DNA of 29,851 bases from JBKPCD01 sp046727175 (GCA_046727175.1 JBKPCD010000103.1:1-29851), one strand, 5' to 3'. Positions 1 to 8,208 are shown, counted from the first letter of the stretch. Numbers and translations: made by a program. The notes: a model not told the origin generated them from the sequence alone.

Positions 1-89
1 TGAAGGTTGCCGGCGGCCTGATCCACCTTCTTCTCGTCATCGCACTCGTCGTGATTCTGGTGCGGCTACTGACCGGACGGCGCGTCTGA
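1..89 (+). CDS. lmo0937-type small membrane protein, 3' end only
   Basis: The reading frame is open from the left edge (codons from position 3) to a TGA at 87-89, so only the C-terminal 28 residues are present. They read as a Gly-Gly-Leu-Ile-His entry into one hydrophobic helix (about residues 6-22), closed by Leu-Thr-Gly-Arg-Arg-Val. A GG(F/L)IH-plus-helix-plus-GRR ending is, from memory of the family, typical of the roughly 50-residue lmo0937 membrane proteins, which have two transmembrane helices and no assigned function. The start and first helix lie outside the window. The gene points toward the next gene, which is on the opposite strand, so the two are convergent. The alternative is the end of any small hydrophobic protein. 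Confidence 0.6.
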   Translation, partial: KVAGGLIHLLLVIALVVILVRLLTGRRV

Positions 90-132
90 GCGTTACGGCA
101 GAGAGCGACGGTCCAAATCGTCGAATCGCGCT

Positions 133-747
133 TCACGGCACAATCCAGAGCCGTGTGCGGTCGAGTGGCACTTCGATCCCGTTCTGCCACGTGGTCGTCT
201 TCCCCGCGCTGATCCGAAGATCATAAGGGCCCGCCGGAAGAACGAACAGCACATAGTCGCGGCCCCCCACGGGTGATCCCGCCTCCTTTTCATGATCGCC
301 CATCTTGTAGATTGAAACCATCGACGGCGATTTGTCGCGCGTGCTCACCTGCAGCGCGCCAAACCCATTCTGAAAATTAATGACTTCGAGGTGATGGCCG
401 CTTTCGTCCGGGTACGGCATCACGACCAGCCGCAGTGCCCACCGAATGTTCAGCACACGGCCATCGCGTTCACGAATTACCTGCACGTCGTAGATGCCCT
501 GCGGGACGCCGATTTCCAGCTGCACGCTGCCTGACGGGAGTTGCGCCATCGGCTCGCCGCGTTCGCCGGCACGATACAACGAGATTCGCGTCTGACCGCT
601 GACCTCCTCAGTGCCGTGGAAGAGACGCAGCTCGAGCGTCAGGTGAGGTTGCGCCTTGCTCGTCGCGACTACCGGCCCACGGGTCACGCGAACGCCGGGA
701 TGTGAGGGCGTCGCCAGCGCAAGTGCCAGCAGGAAACTGCTTGGCAT
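133..747 (-). CDS. Exported protein of unknown function
   Basis: This 204-residue protein begins with a short hydrophobic segment (MPSSFLLALALA) that looks like a signal peptide, so it is probably exported. The rest is rich in short alternating hydrophobic stretches and Gly/Pro turns, suggesting a beta-sandwich. Two similar segments, 'GxYDVQVIRERDG' in the middle and 'AGPYDLRISAGK' near the C-terminus, suggest a duplicated fold. I recognise no catalytic motif or named family. An upstream in-frame ATG at 792 would add 15 residues before the signal peptide. I prefer the ATG at 747 because a TAAGAT box lies 7 nt before it, the spacing seen at many starts in this window. It is divergent from the gene at 841. 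Confidence 0.75.
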   Translation of the reverse strand: MPSSFLLALALATPSHPGVRVTRGPVVATSKAQPHLTLELRLFHGTEEVSGQTRISLYRAGERGEPMAQLPSGSVQLEIGVPQGIYDVQVIRERDGRVLNIRWALRLVVMPYPDESGHHLEVINFQNGFGALQVSTRDKSPSMVSIYKMGDHEKEAGSPVGGRDYVLFVLPAGPYDLRISAGKTTTWQNGIEVPLDRTRLWIVP

Positions 748-754
748 GCGCGGA

Positions 755-760
755 ATCTTA
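755..760 (-). promoter_or_regulatory. -10-like TAAGAT box for the gene at 747
   Basis: On the minus strand TAAGAT is followed by 7 nt and then the ATG at 747. This would put the transcription start at or within 1-2 nt of the start codon. No convincing -35 element was identified. Confidence 0.4.
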
Positions 761-823
761 GCAGAGCTCTCCGAAGCCCATCCTGCTCGCACGCGTGTCG
801 GGCCGGAACGGCACGGCCGGTGC

Positions 824-829
824 TATCGT
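824..829 (+). promoter_or_regulatory. -10-like TATCGT box before the Mit_KHE1-like gene
   Basis: TATCGT is followed by 11 nt and the ATG at 841, implying a leader of only a few nucleotides. Confidence 0.3.
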
Positions 830-840
830 AGAACTCGACA

Positions 841-1566
841 ATGGACGTTTACCTGATTCCGGTTGGCAGCAGCCGCTACGAGCTTTATTGCGAGGTCGCG
901 GAGGATCCGGAGGATACGGAAGAACCGTCCACACCACCACATGGCCTGTTTCGTCGACTCCGGGATCGATTTCATGCAAGAACGGTCCGTCCCCTTCGAT
1001 CTCGCTTTCGGACGATGCTGACGGAAGCTGAACGCGAGCGTCGGCAGGGTCGCAGCAGCGACGATCAAAAAGGATGGATTACCTACGCCAAAGCTCGAGC
1101 GATGCGCTGGATTGCCGAGAGCATCGCGGAACAGCGACTGCTCTGGCATCTGCGCGGGCAAACCGAAGCCTGCCTGTTCTTTCCCGACGACCTCGACGGA
1201 TCGGGCGCCGTTCGGCTTCTTCGTGCTCAGCTTGGGCGCGACTTCGCCAAGCATCGGTTCTGGTTGATCATCGATTCGCTCGGCCTAATTGCGTCAGCGG
1301 CGTTGACGTTGGTTCCCGGTCCGAACGTCTTCGCCTACTACTTCGCGTTTCGCGTCGTAGGTCACTACCTCTCTTTACGTGGTGCAGGACAGGGCCTGAA
1401 GCGGACGACCTGGCGAACGGAGCAGAGTGCTCCGCTGTCCGAGCTGCGTCGTGCGATTGATATGGATCCCGAGGCGCGCGTGCGGCAGGTTCACGATGTG
1501 GCGTTGCGCCTGCGGCTCGAGCACCTCGCGAGCTTCTTCGAACGTGCGGCGATGCCCGCACGGTGA
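841..1566 (+). CDS. Mitochondrial K+/H+-exchange-related (Mit_KHE1-like) protein
   Basis: This 241-residue protein starts MDVYLIPVG and has a central block, 'VPGPNVFAYYFAFRVVGHY' followed by 'SLRGAGQGLK', that I recognise from the Mit_KHE1 family (Pfam PF10173). That family was named from yeast mitochondrial proteins implicated in K+/H+ exchange and has little-studied bacterial members. The region just before this block (about residues 140-165) is hydrophobic and may associate with the membrane. The N-terminal third is charged and rich in Arg and Glu. ATG 841 is the natural start: a TATCGT box lies 11 nt upstream and there is no Shine-Dalgarno sequence. The gene is divergent from the exported protein at 133-747 and precedes lpxD by 59 nt. 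A transport role is inferred from the family name only. Confidence 0.6.
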   Translation: MDVYLIPVGSSRYELYCEVAEDPEDTEEPSTPPHGLFRRLRDRFHARTVRPLRSRFRTMLTEAERERRQGRSSDDQKGWITYAKARAMRWIAESIAEQRLLWHLRGQTEACLFFPDDLDGSGAVRLLRAQLGRDFAKHRFWLIIDSLGLIASAALTLVPGPNVFAYYFAFRVVGHYLSLRGAGQGLKRTTWRTEQSAPLSELRRAIDMDPEARVRQVHDVALRLRLEHLASFFERAAMPAR

Positions 1567-1570
1567 ATGG

Positions 1571-1598
1571 CTCAAGGCGTTGGGCCCAAAGCCCTGAG
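1571..1598 (+). repeat. 28-nt imperfect palindrome upstream of lpxD
   Basis: Two 14-nt arms (1571-1584 and 1585-1598) are inverted copies matching at 12 of 14 positions, centred on GGGCCC. It sits directly after the stop of the preceding gene and 15 nt before the lpxD -10 box. It could terminate the upstream transcript or bind a regulator at lpxD. There is no T-tract after it, which argues against a classical intrinsic terminator. Confidence 0.45.
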
Positions 1599-1612
1599 CC
1601 CAGAGCCGGGGT

Positions 1613-1618
1613 TATACT
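1613..1618 (+). promoter_or_regulatory. -10-like TATACT box for lpxD
   Basis: TATACT is followed by 7 nt and the TTG at 1626. The spacing matches other starts in the window and supports the TTG as a leaderless start. Confidence 0.45.
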
Positions 1619-1625
1619 TCGACCG

Positions 1626-2690
1626 TTGAAGCTCAAAGAAATCGCCGAGCGCCTCGAATGCCGCCTCGAAGGTGCCGGCGACATCGACATTCGTCGCGTT
1701 GCCGGCATCGAGGACGCTGAGGAAGGCGACCTCACGTTTTTCGTCAACCCGAAATACGCGGCGGAGCTGCGGACGACGCGGGCGTCGGCGATTATCCTGG
1801 GTGAAAACGCCGACTCGGCGCCGTGCGCGATGCTGAGGGCACGGCAGCCGTATCTCGCCTTCGCGAAGGCCGTGGAGCTCTTTGCCGACCTCTGGCGTCC
1901 GCCTGTCGGCGTGCACCGGCTGGCGCTCGTCGCCGACAGCGCGGTCATCGGCGAGGGCTCGTCGATCGGACCGTTTGCCGTGATCGAAGAGGGCGCCCGC
2001 GTCGGCACTCGCACCGTCGTCCACGCGCTCGTGACGATTGCTCGCCACGCCCACGTGGGTGACGACTGCGTCCTCCACTCGCGCGTGTCGATCCGCGAGC
2101 GCGTGCGCGTCGGGAATCGCGTCGTCATTCAGGACGGCGCGGCTATCGGAACGGACGGCTTCGGGTTCGCTCGTCGGCCGGACGGTAGTCATCACAAGAT
2201 TCCGCAGATTGGCGACGTCGTCATCGAGGACGACGTTGAGATTGGCGCGAACACGACGATCGATAGACCCGCCGTTGGCGCGACGCGGATCGGATCGGGA
2301 ACCAAGATCGACAACCTCGTCCAGATCGCCCACGGTGTCACCATCGGTCAACACGTGCTGCTTGCGGCCCAAGTGGGCGTGGCCGGCAGCACGACCATCG
2401 AAGACTGCGTGACGCTCGCCGGACAGGTCGGTGTCGCGGGCCACCTGACGCTTGGCAAGGGCGTGATCGCGACCGCACAGTCTGGCATCCCCAGTTCCGT
2501 CGAGCCTGGGGCTTTCATCTCCGGGTACCCCGCGATCGCGAATCGTGATTGGCTCAAGGCATCCGCGGTCTTCCGCCGGCTGCCCGAGCTCCGCAGGCTC
2601 GTCTCGACGCTGGAGACCAGAATCGAGGCGCTCGAGGCGCAATTGGCTCAATCCACGGCTTCGTCCACTGCGTCCCGGACGCAGCGCTAG
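1626..2690 (+). CDS. lpxD: UDP-3-O-acylglucosamine N-acyltransferase LpxD
   Basis: LpxD transfers a 3-hydroxyacyl chain from acyl-ACP to the 2-amine of UDP-3-O-acylglucosamine, the third step of lipid A synthesis. The protein (354 residues from TTG) has the family layout: an N-terminal uridine-binding domain (about 1-100, with the 'DLTFFVNPKY' motif), a left-handed beta helix of hexapeptide repeats (about 100-320), and a C-terminal helix that is probably coiled. The catalytic His lies in 'DNLVQIAHGVTIG' (His236 by my count, E. coli His239), and the second conserved His lies in 'VAGHLTLG'. The frame is open 21 codons further upstream, but homologues begin MKLKEIA-like, which matches TTG 1626, and a TATACT box lies 7 nt before it. 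The usual neighbours fabZ and lpxA are absent. An M16 protease pair follows instead, then lpxB. Confidence 0.95.
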   Translation: MKLKEIAERLECRLEGAGDIDIRRVAGIEDAEEGDLTFFVNPKYAAELRTTRASAIILGENADSAPCAMLRARQPYLAFAKAVELFADLWRPPVGVHRLALVADSAVIGEGSSIGPFAVIEEGARVGTRTVVHALVTIARHAHVGDDCVLHSRVSIRERVRVGNRVVIQDGAAIGTDGFGFARRPDGSHHKIPQIGDVVIEDDVEIGANTTIDRPAVGATRIGSGTKIDNLVQIAHGVTIGQHVLLAAQVGVAGSTTIEDCVTLAGQVGVAGHLTLGKGVIATAQSGIPSSVEPGAFISGYPAIANRDWLKASAVFRRLPELRRLVSTLETRIEALEAQLAQSTASSTASRTQR

Positions 2691-2789
2691 GTGGCAGCCG
2701 GAGTCGGCAACTCGATTCGACGGCGAGCTCTTCGGCCAAAAACCGCAGATGGCAGCGCCGAGCCGGCCCGGTCGGCGCAGACGCTGTGC

Positions 2790-2795
2790 CATAAT
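2790..2795 (+). promoter_or_regulatory. -10-like CATAAT box before the M16 protease
   Basis: CATAAT is followed by 9 nt and the ATG at 2805. This gives the protease pair a candidate promoter of its own, separate from lpxD, in a 114-nt gap. Confidence 0.35.
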
Positions 2796-2804
2796 CAGAT
2801 CTTC

Positions 2805-4187
2805 ATGCAATCAAAGCCTTTTCCTTCGATGAGTCGCCTGCGGTTGGTTGCAGGCGCCGCGATGGCGTTCGCCCTGCTTTCGGCGAATGCTGCACGGCCA
2901 CAGGCCTCGGTACGCCCGCCGAAGTTGGACTACACGATGACGACGCTGGCCAACGGCCTGAACGTCGTGCTGCTCGAGGATCATTCGACGCCCATCGTCC
3001 ATGCGGAGATCTGGTACCACGTGGGCTCGAAAAACGAGCGGCCGGGGCGGACCGGATTCGCGCACCTCTTCGAGCACATGATGTTCAAGGGATCGAAGAA
3101 CGTCGAGCCTGAAGGGCACCCGTCGTACATCTCGAGCGTAGGCGGGCAGAGCAACGCGTACACGACGGAGGACGCGACGGTGTTCTGGGAAACGATCCCG
3201 GCGCAGTACCTGCCGCTCGTGTTGTGGCTCGAAGCCGATCGCATGGCGTCGCTGAAGATCGACGAAAAGGTGTTTCAAACCGAGCGCGAGGTCGTGAAGG
3301 AAGAGCGGCGCATGCGCGTCGAGAACCAACCGTACGGACGGCTGAACGAAATCGTCTACGATCAGGCGTTCACGGTTCATCCGTACAAGCACCCCACGAT
3401 CGGCAGCATGACCGACCTCGAGGCAGCCTCGATCGCTGATGTGCGGGACTTCTTCCGGACCTATTACGTCCCGAACAACGCGACGCTCGTACTCGTTGGC
3501 GACTTCGACCCGAAGGAAGCGATCGCGCTCGTCACGAAGTATCTGGGTCGCGTTCCGAAGTCGGATCGGCCGGTGCCACGCGACATTCCCAAGGAGCCGC
3601 CGCAGACCAAGGAGCGTCGGGTGAAGCTCGAAGAGAACTGGCCGCTGCCGGCGGTCGTCGTCGCGTATCACATCACCTACGACGGTCACCCGGATTCGTA
3701 TCCGCTGCACATCGCATCGAAGGTGCTGTCGGATGGGAACAGCTCGCGCATTTACCGCAATCTGGTCTACACGAAACAGCTCGCGCTGGCGGCGTGGGGT
3801 GGCGGGAACATCATCGAGGATCCGAATCTGTTCTTCGCGATTGCGATCGTGCAGCCCGGCCACACGCCCGATGAAGCCGTCAACGCGCTGATCGCCGAGT
3901 TCGACCGCTTGAAGGCCGAGCCGATCAGTGCTGCGGAGCTCCAGCAGGCCAAGAACCAGATGACGCGCGAGTACATCCTTCAGCGCGAGTCGGACAAGGA
4001 CAAGGCCGGCGTCCTCGCTCACGCGGCGGTCATTCACAACGACATCACGACCGCGGACGGCGAGTACGACATTTTCGTGAACACGACCGCGGCCGACGTG
4101 CAGCGCGTGGCGCGGACCTACTTCAACGCCGAGAATCGGCTCGTGTTGACGGTCATGCCGAAGGGCTCTTCTGGAGACCAGCGGTGA
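2805..4187 (+). CDS. M16 family zinc metallopeptidase, catalytically intact
   Basis: This 460-residue exported protease of the M16 (pitrilysin / mitochondrial processing peptidase) family has the inverted zinc motif HxxEH as 'HLFEH' (His87, Glu90, His91 from ATG 2805). The likely third ligand is Glu167 in 'EREVVKEERR', 76 residues on, which is the expected spacing. The N-terminus (about residues 9-33) is a signal peptide, so it should act in the periplasm. The C-terminal half contains 'LSDGNSSRIYRNLVY', typical of the second M16 domain. The length fits a single two-domain M16 subunit. The frame is open further upstream, but ATG 2805 precedes the signal peptide directly; ATG 2829 is an alternative. 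It overlaps the next gene, an inactive M16 paralogue, by 4 nt, which suggests a heterodimer. Confidence 0.93.
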   Translation: MQSKPFPSMSRLRLVAGAAMAFALLSANAARPQASVRPPKLDYTMTTLANGLNVVLLEDHSTPIVHAEIWYHVGSKNERPGRTGFAHLFEHMMFKGSKNVEPEGHPSYISSVGGQSNAYTTEDATVFWETIPAQYLPLVLWLEADRMASLKIDEKVFQTEREVVKEERRMRVENQPYGRLNEIVYDQAFTVHPYKHPTIGSMTDLEAASIADVRDFFRTYYVPNNATLVLVGDFDPKEAIALVTKYLGRVPKSDRPVPRDIPKEPPQTKERRVKLEENWPLPAVVVAYHITYDGHPDSYPLHIASKVLSDGNSSRIYRNLVYTKQLALAAWGGGNIIEDPNLFFAIAIVQPGHTPDEAVNALIAEFDRLKAEPISAAELQQAKNQMTREYILQRESDKDKAGVLAHAAVIHNDITTADGEYDIFVNTTAADVQRVARTYFNAENRLVLTVMPKGSSGDQR

Positions 4188-6388
4188 TCCGCGCGACAGT
4201 GGCGTGTCTCGGCTGCGCGACGTTCTTCACGGCCGCAACACCTGGCAGGGCGCAAGTGCGCGACTGGCCATCGGAGAATCCTCCGCGGCCGCTCGCCGCG
4301 CGAGAAGTCAAGTTCCCGCCGTACACGGTGCGCACGCTGCCGAACGGGCTGCAGGTCATCGCCGTGTTGCACCACGAGCAGCCGGCCGTCAGCCTGCGCC
4401 TGATCGTTCGGGCCGGAGGCGCCCAGGATCCGCCGGACAAGCCCGGCGTTGCATCTCTCGCGGCGTCGTTGCTCGATCAAGGAACGACGACCAAGGACGC
4501 AGAAAAAATCGCGACGGCGATCGACTCGATTGGCGGACAGCTGGGTACCGCAGCCAGCAGTGACCTGACGTTCATCAGCGCGATGGTGATGAAGGACAGC
4601 CTGAACGTCGGGCTCGACCTCGTCTCGGATCTGGCGCGGCATCCGGCGTTTGCACCTGAGGAAATCGAGCGGCAGCGCCAGCAGATCCTGTCGGGCCTGA
4701 CGGTGAGCTACGACGATCCGGATTACCTCGCAGGCGTCGTCTTCGATCGCCTCGTGTACGGCCCACATCCGTACGGCCGTCCCGATGCTGGGACTCCGAA
4801 ATCCGTCGCGAGCATCACGCGCGATGACCTCCTCGCGTTCCACAAAGCGTGGTTTGGCGCCAATAACGCCATCCTCGCCGTCGTTGGCGATGTGACCGCT
4901 GAAGAAGCCTTCGCCGGTGCGGAGCGTGCGTTTGGTTCCTGGGAGCGAGCGCCAAATGCCCTTCCGAGGACGGGCGATCCTCCGGTCGCCGCACGCCGTG
5001 TCGTTGTCGTCGACCGTCCCGGCGCGGTGCAGACTGAGATTCGCGTCGGGAACATCGCGGTGGCTCGCAAGCATCAGGATTATCTCGCGCTCGACCTCGC
5101 AATGAAGATCCTTGGTGGAGAGGGAGGCAACCGGCTCCATCGCGTACTGCGATCCGAACGAGGTTTGACGTACGGGGCGTCCGCCGACATCAACGCGCTG
5201 AAGGACGCCGGCGACATCGTTGCGGACACGGATACGCGATCCGAGACCACGGGAGAAGTCCTGAGGCTGATCGTCGACGAGCTCTGGCGCTTGCAGCGCG
5301 ACCGCGTCTCCGACCGGGAGCTCGAAGACGCGAAGGCGTATCTGACCGGCAGCTTTCCTCTGACGATCGAAACGCCGCAGCAGATTGCGATGCAGGTGCT
5401 GCAGGCGGTCGTATACGGCCTCGATCTCAACGAGCTGCAAACCTATCGCGAGCGCGTGAATGCCGTCACTCCCGACGATATCCAGCGAGTCGCGCGCGCG
5501 TATCTGCATCCTGATCGCCTGTCGATCGTCCTCGTCGGCGATGCATCCGTGTTCGCCAAGCAGCTACCCGGCGTCGGCTTCGATCAGTTCGACCGGATCC
5601 CGCTGGCGGAGCTCGACCTTGCGTCGGCCGATCTCCGGCGGCACACCGCGCCGGCAGGTGGACGACTCGTGCCGGCGGCGCTTCAGTCCCGTCCGTCCGG
5701 GTCGGGTCAGCAGCCCGCGAGATCCGCGGAAAGTGCAGCCGCACTGATCGATCGGGCCGTCCGCGCGAAGGGCGGCATCGAGAAGCTGCGGTCGATTCGC
5801 ACCGTCAAGGCAGTCGCCACTCTCAGGTTGACCGACGATCAGGGCCGCCCGATCGATGTCGACACGACCACGTCGATTCGATACCCGGGCGCGTTCCGAA
5901 TGGACGCCCAGATGCCCGCAGGACCGCTCGTCCAGGTCTTCAACTCCGGCGAGTACTGGGTTCAGGACCGTCGTGGGATTCGCGTCGCCCCGGAAGAGGT
6001 CGCGGCGGAGATCCGCTCCAACATTCAGCGTGATGCCATCAGGATGCTGCTCGCGCTCGCCGACGGCAGGATTGACGCCACGCGTCGCGACGTGGTGGTC
6101 GGTGGCCAGACGATGCCGTCGCTGGAGGTGAAGGGAGCCGGCATGCGCCCGATTACGATCGTCCTCGATCCTGCAACCGGACTGATCCGGCGGCAGCTCT
6201 ACGAGAGCCCGGGATCACCCGCAGAGCAGATGGAAGAGGACTTCTCCGACTATCGCAGCGTCGATGGCCTTCAGGTCGCCTACAAGGCGACAGTTCGGCG
6301 CGCCGGGACGTTGCTCGTCGAGCGAACCCTCCGCACGTTCGAATACAACGTCACGATCGATCCCACGCTGTTCCAGAAACCAAGTTAA
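4184..6388 (+). CDS. Inactive M16 peptidase subunit fused to a LolA-like domain
   Basis: This 734-residue exported protein starts at a GTG overlapping the previous stop. It has a signal peptide (about 1-23) followed by an M16 two-domain core (about 35-460). Where the active paralogue has HxxEH, this one reads 'LAASLLDQGT', so the zinc site is lost, as in the non-catalytic subunits of MPP-like heterodimers. The downstream motif 'GGEGGNRLHRVLRSERGLTY' is typical of M16C-type domains. After a Pro/Ser/Gln-rich linker (about 485-515) comes a roughly 220-residue tail. Its strands, 'AKGGIEKLRSIRTV', 'VLDPATGLIRR' and a final 'FEYNVTIDPTLF', resemble LolA-like or outer-membrane lipoprotein-sorting folds. 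It probably forms a complex with the preceding protease; the tail may bind a lipidated or unfolded envelope substrate (inference). Confidence 0.88.
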   Translation: MIRATVACLGCATFFTAATPGRAQVRDWPSENPPRPLAAREVKFPPYTVRTLPNGLQVIAVLHHEQPAVSLRLIVRAGGAQDPPDKPGVASLAASLLDQGTTTKDAEKIATAIDSIGGQLGTAASSDLTFISAMVMKDSLNVGLDLVSDLARHPAFAPEEIERQRQQILSGLTVSYDDPDYLAGVVFDRLVYGPHPYGRPDAGTPKSVASITRDDLLAFHKAWFGANNAILAVVGDVTAEEAFAGAERAFGSWERAPNALPRTGDPPVAARRVVVVDRPGAVQTEIRVGNIAVARKHQDYLALDLAMKILGGEGGNRLHRVLRSERGLTYGASADINALKDAGDIVADTDTRSETTGEVLRLIVDELWRLQRDRVSDRELEDAKAYLTGSFPLTIETPQQIAMQVLQAVVYGLDLNELQTYRERVNAVTPDDIQRVARAYLHPDRLSIVLVGDASVFAKQLPGVGFDQFDRIPLAELDLASADLRRHTAPAGGRLVPAALQSRPSGSGQQPARSAESAAALIDRAVRAKGGIEKLRSIRTVKAVATLRLTDDQGRPIDVDTTTSIRYPGAFRMDAQMPAGPLVQVFNSGEYWVQDRRGIRVAPEEVAAEIRSNIQRDAIRMLLALADGRIDATRRDVVVGGQTMPSLEVKGAGMRPITIVLDPATGLIRRQLYESPGSPAEQMEEDFSDYRSVDGLQVAYKATVRRAGTLLVERTLRTFEYNVTIDPTLFQKPS

Positions 6389-6400
6389 GGACGCGGTTCG

Positions 6401-7552
6401 GTGCGCGTAATGATCTCCTGCGGCGAGCCCTCGGGCGATCTCTACGCAGGGGCGCTGGCCACAGAGCTCCGACGCCTCGACTCCCGCGCGTCGATAACCG
6501 GCTTCGGTGGCGAGAAGTTGCGTGCCGCTGGGGCGACACTCGTCGGAGACTTCGGAGGACTCTCAGTGACCGGCCTCCTGGAAGTCGCTCGTGTGCTGCC
6601 GCGCACCTACGCCGCCTATCGGCGTCTCGTCAAGAGCGCCGAAGATACGCCCCCGGATGTCTTCGTCGCCATCGACTTCCCTGATTTCAATTTCCGGCTG
6701 GCCGCTGCGCTCCGCAAGATCGGTGTTCCAGTCGTGTACTACATCAGCCCGCAGCTGTGGGCGTGGCGCTCCGGCCGCATGAAAACGATGCGACGGGTTG
6801 CCGACCGGGTGCTCGTGATCTTCGAGTTCGAAGAGGCGATCTATCGCAAGGCTGGCGTCCCCGTACAGTGGGTCGGGCATCCGTTGCTCGATGTCATGCC
6901 GTCGATCGAGCCTCGCGAGGTGTTCCTTGGGCGATGCGGCCTCGATCCGAATCGGCCAGTCATCGCGTTGTTGCCCGGCAGCCGGCCGAATGAGCTGCGC
7001 GCGATTCTTCCCGGGCTCGTGGAGGCCGCGCTCAGAATCCGTGCGCAACGTCCTGATATGCAATTTCTTCTCGCCCGTGCGCCTCACCTCGCCGACGATC
7101 TGCTGGCGCCGCTGAAGGCGATGAAATCCGACGGGCACGCCGCGTCTTCGGTCGCGACCGTCGAAGGCGCAACGGACGCGACGCTGGCCGCAGCGGATCT
7201 CGCGCTGCTCGCATCCGGAACGGTCACCGTTCAGGCGGCGTTGCACCAATGCCCCATGATCGTCGTGTATCGGTTATCACCCGTGACGTACCGGCTCGGA
7301 CGACCGTTCGTGCACGTCGACACGTTCGCGATGGTGAACCTCGTCGCGGGCACGAAGGTCGTTCCCGAATTGATCCAGGACGCGTTCACGCCCGAAGCGG
7401 TCGCCGGTCGAGCGCTCGCGTTGCTCGACGATCCGGCGGCGCTGGAACGGATCCGTGCGGATCTGCGACGCGTTCGCGCGCGGTTGGGCGAGCGTGGCGC
7501 GAGCCGGCGAGCGGCCGAAGCTGTGATCGCCCTGGCCCGCGGCACTGCTTAG
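6401..7552 (+). CDS. lpxB: Lipid-A-disaccharide synthase LpxB
   Basis: LpxB (GT19 glycosyltransferase) joins UDP-2,3-diacylglucosamine and lipid X into the lipid A disaccharide at the inner-membrane surface. At 383 residues from GTG it is the usual family length. Diagnostic segments are the N-terminal 'CGEPSGDLYAG', 'FVAIDFPDFNFRLA', 'YYISPQLWAWRSGRM', 'VGHPLLD', 'ALLPGSRPNELR' and 'LLASGTVTVQAAL'. GTG 6401 gives MRVMISCGEPSGD, aligning with the usual start; ATG 6410 is a shorter alternative. An AAGGA sequence lies about 10 nt upstream of the GTG, a plausible ribosome binding site for a gene inside an operon. It follows the M16 pair by 12 nt, so it is probably co-transcribed with the proteases. 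Confidence 0.96.
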   Translation: MRVMISCGEPSGDLYAGALATELRRLDSRASITGFGGEKLRAAGATLVGDFGGLSVTGLLEVARVLPRTYAAYRRLVKSAEDTPPDVFVAIDFPDFNFRLAAALRKIGVPVVYYISPQLWAWRSGRMKTMRRVADRVLVIFEFEEAIYRKAGVPVQWVGHPLLDVMPSIEPREVFLGRCGLDPNRPVIALLPGSRPNELRAILPGLVEAALRIRAQRPDMQFLLARAPHLADDLLAPLKAMKSDGHAASSVATVEGATDATLAAADLALLASGTVTVQAALHQCPMIVVYRLSPVTYRLGRPFVHVDTFAMVNLVAGTKVVPELIQDAFTPEAVAGRALALLDDPAALERIRADLRRVRARLGERGASRRAAEAVIALARGTA

Positions 7553-7638
7553 ACCAGGAGCTGCGCCCCGGCGCGCGTGTTTTTGCGCGCTCGGGTCGAG
7601 GTGGAGGCTCCGGCGGGGCGAAGCCCTCCGGTCTGAAG
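7553..7638 (+). repeat. Intergenic hairpin region after lpxB
   Basis: This short gap contains an imperfect hairpin at about 7610-7631 (CCGG-N-GGG arms around a GCGAAG loop). An inverted GCGCGC pair flanks a run of five T at 7579-7583. The latter could act as a weak terminator for lpxB, although the T run sits in the loop and not after the stem. The GC-rich style recalls the dispersed palindromes elsewhere in the window, but the sequence differs. Confidence 0.3.
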
Positions 7639-7644
7639 TAGACT
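7639..7644 (+). promoter_or_regulatory. -10-like TAGACT box for the secreted-protein operon
   Basis: TAGACT is followed by 6 nt and the ATG at 7651, the leaderless spacing. Confidence 0.4.
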
Positions 7645-7650
7645 GCTGCG

Positions 7651-8208
7651 ATGCGTCGCTTGGTCCTGTCGTGGCTGTGTGCCGTCACCGTTCCTGCCGT
7701 CCACGCGACGGTTCTCGTGCCGGCGGAATTCCGCGAAGTGGTGCAAGGGTCGTCGCTCATCGCGTACGGGCGTGTCATCGACGTTCAGCCGCGATGGGTC
7801 GACGATCGCTCGCGCGTCGAGACGGTCGTGACGCTCGAAGTCGTGACGTGGTTGAAGGGTGGACCCAATCCGACGCTTGCGTTCCGAGTGCCCGGCGGCG
7901 AGCTTGGTCGGTACCGGAACGTCACGATTGGCGCGCCGGTGTTCACGCGCGGCGACGAAGCGGTTCTTTTCCTGAAATCCGACGGATCGTCGCTGCCGAT
8001 CGTCGTTGGTCTGAATCAGGGCGTGTTCCGCGTCCGCCGGGAGCCGGGCACGGGTCTCCGAGTGGTGATTCCCTCCGCCTTGATGGCGAGCAGCGATTCT
8101 CCGGAGGTCGTGAGGCGGGGAGCCGCCACGCGACGGCCGATTCCGCTGGAATCGTTTGGCGCGCAGGTTCGAAGCGTCATCGCGCAGTCGTCCGGAGGGC
8201 GTCGGTGA
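7651..8208 (+). CDS. Exported protein of unknown function, partner of a matrixin-like protease
   Basis: This 185-residue protein has a clear signal peptide (MRRLVLSWLCAVTVPAVHA). The mature part opens 'FREVVQGSSLIAYGRVIDVQ', continues with a conserved-looking 'VPGGELGRYRNVTIGAPVF' and 'RGDEAVLFLKSDG', and ends in a Ser/Gly/Arg-rich tail. The first part suggests a small beta-barrel (OB-like) fold. I have an impression that similar proteins lie upstream of metalloprotease genes in other acidobacteria, but I recognise no named family. The stop overlaps the next gene's GTG by 4 nt, so the two are translationally coupled and probably act together, for example as an inhibitor, chaperone or substrate of the protease (inference). 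Confidence 0.8.
   Translation: MRRLVLSWLCAVTVPAVHATVLVPAEFREVVQGSSLIAYGRVIDVQPRWVDDRSRVETVVTLEVVTWLKGGPNPTLAFRVPGGELGRYRNVTIGAPVFTRGDEAVLFLKSDGSSLPIVVGLNQGVFRVRREPGTGLRVVIPSALMASSDSPEVVRRGAATRRPIPLESFGAQVRSVIAQSSGGRR

Noticed and set aside
2691..2804. In-frame extension upstream of the M16 protease start
   Set aside because: The 38 extra residues are Arg/Pro-rich and precede the signal peptide, which must be at the N-terminus for export. A promoter candidate lies at 2790.
1572..2810. Long minus-strand open frame opposite lpxD
   Set aside because: It is a shadow of lpxD produced by G+C-rich third positions; its translation has no recognisable domain, and the plus-strand LpxD is unambiguous. 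The same applies to long minus-strand frames opposite the M16, aconitase and permease genes.
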